Virus record (IMG/VR): IMGVR_UViG_3300037246_001274
Coordinates: 1-26,834 of that record
DNA length: 26,834 nucleotides
Origin: a virus
Reading direction: 5' to 3' (one strand)
Part shown: piece after piece, positions 22,562 through 26,834 of the stretch
How positions within the stretch are numbered: the stretch's first letter is position 1
How the letters are laid out: each line of letters begins with the position of its first letter
Notes under the pieces: model-generated
The model's input: the letters and a program-made list of their open reading frames with translations, nothing else
Databases searched by the model: none
What the model was told of the DNA's origin: nothing
Made by a program: the position numbers and the translations under genes

Positions 22562-23548
22562 TTAGCGACCTAGACGGTACGCACGAACGGAAGAATCCAT
22601 CTCTGGGGACAGAGTATTGGTGGATTCAAATTTTACAACCTCAGTTGCGCTCAATTCACCCGACTCAACCATTCGAGTCATCGTGTCAAGAACTTGGCTC
22701 TTCGAAAGCTGCTCTTCACCCTGAGGTGAGTCGCCGCCTGAACCAAAGCTCTTCTCAACTGCCGTTGCGGACTTAGGGGCACGCGCTGGCGTACTCTCAA
22801 GCTGCTCGATGCGCTGAGACTGCAAGGTAAGAACCTCTGCAAGACCTACGATTGACTTCGCAAGCTCTGCATTGTAACTACGCTGCTCTGTGTGTGCTCC
22901 CTGAATCGACTTAGCGATACGAGACTCAACACCCGAAAGTGCTTCACTCTGAACGCCAGCCCAGCCAGAAAGGAACGAGGAGACTTCAAGGCCCTTAGCT
23001 ACATCTTCGTTATCGGAAGCTGCATCTTCGAGGGACTTAGCGAAAGGATTCTTTTTGTCATCCTTGTCGTCGTCGTCCTTGTCATCACAGGCCTTTTCGA
23101 CCTTTTCGTTCTTGTCATCATCGTCAGCGTCCTTGGACTTCTTACCGGTACCGGAGAAGTTCGTAAACATACCACCCTTAGAAAGGGCAGCGGCTAGGAT
23201 AGCCTTGTCGATGTCATTAAGAGACTGACCAGATGCGGCCTTCTCCATTACAGACTTTACCATCTCTGCGGAACCAGAATAATCTGTTCCGTCCTCAGAA
23301 ACACCGTCTGTTGCTCCATCCTCAGGTGACTTACGCTGACCAGTTCCGGCCCAGGTTCCTGGGTCAGAGTTAGCGCCAGTGTGGAATACCTGAGTCGAAC
23401 CCGAATCGGAACCCGCACCTGCACCGGCATCACGCATCGACTCTACATTAGTCGTTGCGGTACCGCGAGAATTGTGGCCCTTAGCGAGGTCCTGAAGCGT
23501 TTCAAGTGCCTTGGAGACACTCTCTTCTGCTACAGTTTTTTCACTCAT
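22562..23548 (-). CDS. Probable capsid scaffold protein
   Basis: A 328-residue protein between protease and capsid genes, the place of the approximately 318-residue scaffold candidate in phage K. It is hydrophilic and largely disordered or helical, as scaffolds are. Residues 138-166 are very rich in Asp and Lys (two DDDDK runs). Residues 205-252 form a coiled coil (GLAEVLTLQSQRIEQLES). Several K-[AS]-[LFI] segments occur (KALETL, AKSLEDA, AKSIQG, EKSFGSGG), possible protease sites. The C-terminus (VLDTMTRMVESGELSATEVV) is helical and ends in a basic tail, which might bind the capsid protein. The ATG at 23548 has AAGGAG upstream. Role is by position and composition. Confidence 0.7.
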   Translation of the reverse strand: MSEKTVAEESVSKALETLQDLAKGHNSRGTATTNVESMRDAGAGAGSDSGSTQVFHTGANSDPGTWAGTGQRKSPEDGATDGVSEDGTDYSGSAEMVKSVMEKAASGQSLNDIDKAILAAALSKGGMFTNFSGTGKKSKDADDDDKNEKVEKACDDKDDDDKDDKKNPFAKSLEDAASDNEDVAKGLEVSSFLSGWAGVQSEALSGVESRIAKSIQGAHTEQRSYNAELAKSIVGLAEVLTLQSQRIEQLESTPARAPKSATAVEKSFGSGGDSPQGEEQLSKSQVLDTMTRMVESGELSATEVVKFESTNTLSPEMDSSVRAYRLGR

Positions 23549-23559
23549 TTGATTGCTCC

Positions 23560-24306
23560 TTAAAAAAGCTCAAACACTACGTTTGCGACAGCCACTGCAG
23601 CTTCCTCGGTCAGTCCATCGGACTTCTGGAGATGTTCCACAGTTTCATCGTATGTTAATGCCTTGCAAGTGCGATCCTTTTTGACGCCACCATCAAGACT
23701 CTCGGGAACAAGCGGTGATCCACCGCCTGCGGTTAGGGCCTTATCTTCGTCTTCTTCTGCCTCATCAGCAACCTCAGACTTGGAGAAATCCCACTTTGCT
23801 GCAGACAGGGATTTTGCAACCTCTGCCCACGTAGTCGTATTTACGGGAGCTGGTGTAAGTGCGATGTCTTGAATCCAACACTCCGCTATCTCTTTACCAG
23901 CTCGTCTCTTTACTTTACCCTGAATGGAAAATCCTACCTTGCGGCTAGCTCCTGAAGCGCTAAGAGCATGCATTAGCTCCCAGTACTCATCGGCCTTCTT
24001 GTGGTTGTTGAAAAGGAAACCCTTAACCCACATACCGTTCTTGGTGATTTTGCACTCAGTTGGTTGCCCGACCTTGTTTTCTGGACCGGGCTTATGATCA
24101 TCGTTAAAGTACCCATGCTTCATGAAGTACGAGAAATCGATTCCGTGCTGCTTGACAATCTCTCCCTGTAGATCGCGGGAGTCAGTGGAAGCGATTCCCT
24201 GAATCCAGCGCTTAGTGTCTTTGCCTTTTCCGGATTTCTTTACTTCAAGTGCAGTAGCGGGTACGAAGAACGTGAATGTATCTTCGTCTGTCCAACCATT
24301 TTGCAT
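23560..24306 (-). CDS. Prohead maturation protease (S78-like)
   Basis: A 248-residue protein with the pattern of caudovirus prohead serine proteases. Probable catalytic H71 lies in FNDDHKP and S127 in VGFSIQG; the following strand AECWIQDIALTPAPVN (141-156) is the usual '.e..l..iALTP.PaN' element. The N-terminal half (RWIQGIASTDSRDLQGEIV) is the typical beta barrel start. The C-terminal 70 residues are acidic and disordered and may be removed by self-cleavage (KALTAGGGSP at 189-198). The enzyme would trim scaffold and capsid propeptides in the prohead. The size is close to the 257 residues of phage K. The ATG at 24306 follows an AAGGT site 11 nt upstream and lies about 24 nt after a strong terminator (see the leader). 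Confidence 0.88.
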   Translation of the reverse strand: MQNGWTDEDTFTFFVPATALEVKKSGKGKDTKRWIQGIASTDSRDLQGEIVKQHGIDFSYFMKHGYFNDDHKPGPENKVGQPTECKITKNGMWVKGFLFNNHKKADEYWELMHALSASGASRKVGFSIQGKVKRRAGKEIAECWIQDIALTPAPVNTTTWAEVAKSLSAAKWDFSKSEVADEAEEDEDKALTAGGGSPLVPESLDGGVKKDRTCKALTYDETVEHLQKSDGLTEEAAVAVANVVFELF

Positions 24307-24314
24307 ATTGAGTA

Positions 24315-24389
24315 TTACCTTAGGTGAATAAAAAAGGGAGCACCTGGTACTACTTCTAGAACCAGGCTGCTCCCTATATCGGAGGACAT
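24315..24389 (-). CDS. Possible leader ORF (24 codons) across the terminator
   Basis: Starting at ATG 24389 (MSSDIGSSLVLE...), 24 codons read through the whole terminator stem and T tract and stop with TAA at 24315, whose AAGGTAA overlaps the ribosome binding site of the protease gene. Upstream GGGGG is 11 nt from the ATG, a weak site. A ribosome here would prevent hairpin formation and end 8 nt before the protease ATG. It could be a chance ORF. Confidence 0.3.
   Translation of the reverse strand: MSSDIGSSLVLEVVPGAPFFIHLR
24330..24375 (-). terminator. Strong intrinsic terminator / attenuator before the capsid operon
   Basis: Minus strand AGGGAGCA pairs with TGCTCCCT and CCTGGT with ACCAGG: 14 bp with one bulged G and a 12-nt loop, followed by TTTTT. 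It ends only about 24 nt before the protease ATG, and no promoter fits in between, so protease, scaffold and capsid must be transcribed by read-through or antitermination. Confidence 0.85.
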
Positions 24390-24433
24390 CAATTAAGAAG
24401 CCCCCTAGGCGGAGACCTTCAAGCTTCCTTCTA

Positions 24434-24461
24434 ATTATACTCCATCACATCCTACCGTCAA
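24434..24461 (-). promoter_or_regulatory. Near-consensus sigma-70 promoter for the capsid operon
   Basis: Minus strand: -35 TTGACG (24461-24456), 16-nt spacer, -10 TATAAT (24439-24434). Predicted start is near 24427, giving about 120 nt of leader before the protease ATG. The leader first holds a GAAGC / GCTTC stem (about 24398-24427) and then the terminator. This is the best promoter match in the window. Confidence 0.8.
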
Positions 24462-24499
24462 GAGAAAAGTGCATTACTTATGACTTTTTATAGGAGATG

Positions 24500-24754
24500 T
24501 TATTTAGAGCGGCCTTCACCCTTAAAACTGCGCAGATAGAGTGGGGGAGACTTCTCTTTGGCCAGGGCCTTGACTATATCTACATCAAGCTTCACTGGAA
24601 TAGGGATCTCCTCTCCACAGCCCTTACAAACTGCGCGGGCTCCCTTCTCTTCGGAAAGGAGTAATATCTTGGTCCGCATCTTGATTTCGCCATTGACGCT
24701 CTTGATGACCATCTCATGGCAATTCGAACATGCTAGGAATACAGTCTCGTTCAT
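24500..24754 (-). CDS. Small zinc-ribbon protein (Com-like pattern)
   Basis: An 84-residue protein with CSNC (C9, C12) and CKGC (C43, C46), a four-cysteine zinc ribbon. The order 'CSNCHEMVIKS..GEIKMRTK ... VCKGCGEEIPIPV' resembles small phage zinc-ribbon proteins such as the Com group, some of which bind RNA and regulate translation. The C-terminal third is helical and basic. Its ATG overlaps the stop of the previous gene (ATGA), so it is coupled to it. It is the last gene of the upstream unit, directly before the promoter and attenuator of the capsid operon. A regulatory role there is possible but unproven. Confidence 0.65.
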   Translation of the reverse strand: MNETVFLACSNCHEMVIKSVNGEIKMRTKILLLSEEKGARAVCKGCGEEIPIPVKLDVDIVKALAKEKSPPLYLRSFKGEGRSK

Positions 24755-25881
24755 TCAACTACCAGCCTAAAGGTTCCGTCCTCATCAATCGTCACGTTCT
24801 TGTTAACCAGCACGCTCTCTGTGAAGCTGTCGCTCATACCCTCCAGGCCCGCTGTGGGGATAGACTCCAGTACCGGAGCTGTGCTCACAGGAGTCTCCTG
24901 GGTCACGAACTCAGCCAAGTCAGGTGAGATTCCAAAGTACTTCTCACCAAAGCTGTGAATGACACTGGAGAAGATGCCTCCGCCCTTGGTCAGGTCGAAG
25001 CTGGTGAATGGGAGGTCATATACCCTCACGTTCACCGGGCAGCCTTCTCTATCGAAGAAGTCTATGGAAGAGTCGGTTACTACACCGTAGATGTCTTGTC
25101 CGGTCTCTACCATGATAGGCACGATGGAGCTAGGACGTGGGAAGTGGGACTTGGCTAGAGGATAGACCTCAGCAACAAAGTCCTGCTCGCTAAAGCGGAA
25201 AGCAAGGTGCTTCACAAGCTCAGGGATCTCGGCTTTAGCGGAAATGGCTTCTTCCATCTCTTCACGCGCCTCGTCTACCTCGTTCATCTTGTAGGCTAGC
25301 TCTGGGTTGGCTGCAGCGAAGAAAGAGTCTTGCAGCATGGCCCAAGCGTATGTCTGGTCGTTGTGGTGTCCATACACCAAGCCCTCGGAAGGGATAGCGG
25401 TGTAGGAGCCTGTTCCAGAGGAGACAGTGATGCTTTCGGCCTTCTTAGCTCTAGCTACCTTCACCATCTCTCTAACGTCGGCTACTGCAGGATGAGGTGC
25501 TCCCTCAATCTGGTCGCCCTCGTCGTCCATCTCAAGCTCACTGCGTTCCCACAGCCCTGGGCGAGACGGGTGTCCATTAGCCCTGTGGAGAATGATAGCA
25601 TCCTCCTCGTTGAGGTTAGGGTCTATGACCATCCAGTGGTATGGGGCCATGTGGAATGCGGGGTTGCCGTATCCCATAAGGAAGTGGAGGTTGCCTTCTA
25701 TAGAACCTAGAGTCTTCTTCTTGCCTTCGTGGCCTGGGTAGCAGGAGGTGAAAGTAAGGTCGGATGCCTTCTTTCCCTTTAGCTGCTCTGCCATGTGGGA
25801 AAGACGCTTCCAGTTCTCTAGGCCGATAGGCTTTCTTGCCTTAGCAATAGGCTCCCAGCTGTCAAACAGTTCGAGTTCCAT
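24751..25881 (-). CDS. Unknown protein of the unit upstream of the capsid operon
   Basis: A 376-residue protein that I do not recognise. The first 160 residues are rich in His and aromatic residues (GHEGKKKTLGSIEGNLHFLM; FHMAPYHWMVIDPNLNEEDA), then comes an acidic helix (VDEAREEMEEAISAKAEIPE) and a C-terminal beta-rich part (DIYGVVTDSSIDFFDREGCP; VRVYDLPFTSFDLTKGGGIF). No membrane segment or signal peptide is evident. Its ATG overlaps the previous stop by one base (TAATG), so it probably acts with that gene's product. The place, between an expected portal gene and the protease, is not normally occupied by such a protein in phage K. Possibly a virion protein; function open. Confidence 0.7.
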   Translation of the reverse strand: MELELFDSWEPIAKARKPIGLENWKRLSHMAEQLKGKKASDLTFTSCYPGHEGKKKTLGSIEGNLHFLMGYGNPAFHMAPYHWMVIDPNLNEEDAIILHRANGHPSRPGLWERSELEMDDEGDQIEGAPHPAVADVREMVKVARAKKAESITVSSGTGSYTAIPSEGLVYGHHNDQTYAWAMLQDSFFAAANPELAYKMNEVDEAREEMEEAISAKAEIPELVKHLAFRFSEQDFVAEVYPLAKSHFPRPSSIVPIMVETGQDIYGVVTDSSIDFFDREGCPVNVRVYDLPFTSFDLTKGGGIFSSVIHSFGEKYFGISPDLAEFVTQETPVSTAPVLESIPTAGLEGMSDSFTESVLVNKNVTIDEDGTFRLVVE

Positions 25882-26834
25882 TACTGTTCCTCCTTGCCGA
25901 AGTCGGTATCCACCGCACCAGCTTCTTGGTCTGCTGCATCGGACTGTATTGGATTGCCGTCAGCGTCAGTTGTTTCTTCTCCTTCAACCGATTCCTGATC
26001 TGCAAGATCGGATGCCACAGCCTCCTCAACCAACGCCTGCTCCTCTGGGGAGATATCGTGCATGGGCTGAGCGTGTAGCCAGGTGGAGAACTCAATCTCT
26101 TCTGCTCTACGACCCTGCAGGTCGGAGAACACGGTAAGAGTGCTAAACTCGTCAGAGTCCACTCGTGGGACAATACTCTTAGTGACGGGGCCTTTGTAGG
26201 CTTCCATAAGAACTGACCTGAGCTTGGAGTCGATAAGGTACTGCATATCTTTCAAGGTGCCGAAGGCTCTCTTTACCTCGCTGAGCGCAAGACCATCTAC
26301 CTCTTCTTCAGGAGTATCCTCAAACGCCCTACGGTTGACTGCACGGGAGTAAATGTGGCTCGCGTGCCAGGACAGCAGGTAGGCTGGGGAAACCTTTAGG
26401 AACTTGAAAATGGAGGCAAGGTGCTTGGTTCCAAGCTTGCCTTCTCCCTGGACAGATGAGACAACGAACAGAGGGGAGGAGGACTCTCTTAGGCCCCCTA
26501 GGCTAGTTAGGAAGTCCAGGAAATCTGGGTCACAGATGAACTTGCGTCCTAACAGCTTCACTGTATTGTCGATGACCTCAAGGTCAGAAACGGCAGCGTT
26601 TAGAAGCTCTTCCAGCTCGTAAAGACCTTGGTCCATGAGCATTATGATTGCGCCGACTACCTTGTCTCTGGGTTGCTCGCTAGCGAACTTATCAAGAGCA
26701 AAGGTACGGAGATTAGGGATATTTGCGTCCGTAATGCGGAGCTGGTACTGAACCCACAGGTCAACGTTCTCGCGGACATCGGAATCAAGATAGACGTATC
26801 TAACCTCTCCCTCGCGGTCGTACATCTCGAACCA
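25881..26834 (-). CDS. Unknown protein, 5' end outside the window
   Basis: The frame is open to the right edge (WFE before the first ATG at 26825, with no ribosome binding site), so the true start lies outside. At least 317 residues. The visible part is mostly helical (LITDQ-free, with FALDKFASEQPRDKVVGAII; LGTKHLASIFKFLKVSPAYL; SEVKRAFGTLKDMQYLIDSK) and ends in a long acidic, disordered tail (from about residue 255 of the visible part). I see no helicase, nuclease, polymerase or portal motif. It is coupled to the next gene by a TAATG overlap. A portal C-terminus is possible by position but not supported by sequence. Confidence 0.65.
   Translation of the reverse strand, partial: WFEMYDREGEVRYVYLDSDVRENVDLWVQYQLRITDANIPNLRTFALDKFASEQPRDKVVGAIIMLMDQGLYELEELLNAAVSDLEVIDNTVKLLGRKFICDPDFLDFLTSLGGLRESSSPLFVVSSVQGEGKLGTKHLASIFKFLKVSPAYLLSWHASHIYSRAVNRRAFEDTPEEEVDGLALSEVKRAFGTLKDMQYLIDSKLRSVLMEAYKGPVTKSIVPRVDSDEFSTLTVFSDLQGRRAEEIEFSTWLHAQPMHDISPEEQALVEEAVASDLADQESVEGEETTDADGNPIQSDAADQEAGAVDTDFGKEEQ

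Noticed and set aside
25881-26825. ATG at 26825 as the true start of the right-edge gene
   Set aside because: The frame continues open to the window edge and no ribosome binding site precedes the ATG, so the gene is treated as incomplete.
25881-26834. Right-edge gene as the portal protein
   Set aside because: Position would allow it, but no portal-like pattern is visible, and two further unknown genes separate it from the protease.
1-26834. tRNA genes, CRISPR arrays, insertion sequences, integrase or attachment sites
   Set aside because: No cloverleaf-like sequence, spaced repeats, transposase or recombinase pattern was seen on either strand.

Overview
The window is the virion-structure region of a large tailed phage with a contractile tail (myovirus morphotype). 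Every supported gene is on the minus strand, so the genes read from right (26834) to left (1). Base composition is roughly balanced. Genes are tightly packed, often with TAATG or ATGA overlaps, and most have strong AGGAG-type ribosome binding sites. There are no tRNA, CRISPR, integrase or insertion-sequence signals. From memory, the major capsid protein, tail sheath, tail tube and neck connector resemble those of the Herelleviridae (SPO1/Twort/K group), and the gene order matches that group. Several proteins carry extra beta-rich domains, so this is probably a distant relative rather than a typical member. A Gram-positive (Bacillota-like) host is inferred from this relationship and from the sigma-70-like promoters and strong ribosome binding sites; it is not proven.

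Layout in the direction of transcription. (1) 26834-24500: the end of an upstream unit with an incomplete unknown gene, a 376-residue unknown protein and a small zinc-ribbon protein. (2) 24461-24315: a near-consensus promoter, a structured leader, and a strong intrinsic terminator only about 24 nt before the next start codon. A 24-codon ORF runs through the terminator stem, which makes this look like an attenuator for the capsid genes. (3) 24306-20167: prohead protease, probable scaffold, major capsid protein, an mRNA hairpin, a zinc-finger/lysine-rich protein and a small protein, closed by a terminator. (4) 20104-11491: a promoter overlapping that terminator, then a beta-rich accessory protein, a neck connector with extra N-terminal domains, a CxxC neck protein, a gp10-like protein, a putative tail terminator, a small basic protein, the enlarged tail sheath and a 305-residue protein sharing a beta module with the sheath, followed by a second terminator-like hairpin. 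(5) 11403-1: tail tube, an overlapping pair of tail assembly chaperone ORFs, tape measure, a baseplate hub with an inserted M23 peptidase, a spike/OB-fold protein, a small protein, a gp25-like baseplate protein and the start of baseplate protein J.

The genes cover head assembly and maturation (scaffold, capsid, protease), the head-tail joint, and the contractile tail with its cell-wall-penetrating hub. The most notable points are the attenuator-like leader before the capsid operon, the unusual +1 (or -2) relation of the chaperone ORFs, a beta module repeated in the sheath and its neighbour, the internal start in the 202-residue gene, and the peptidase inserted in the hub.
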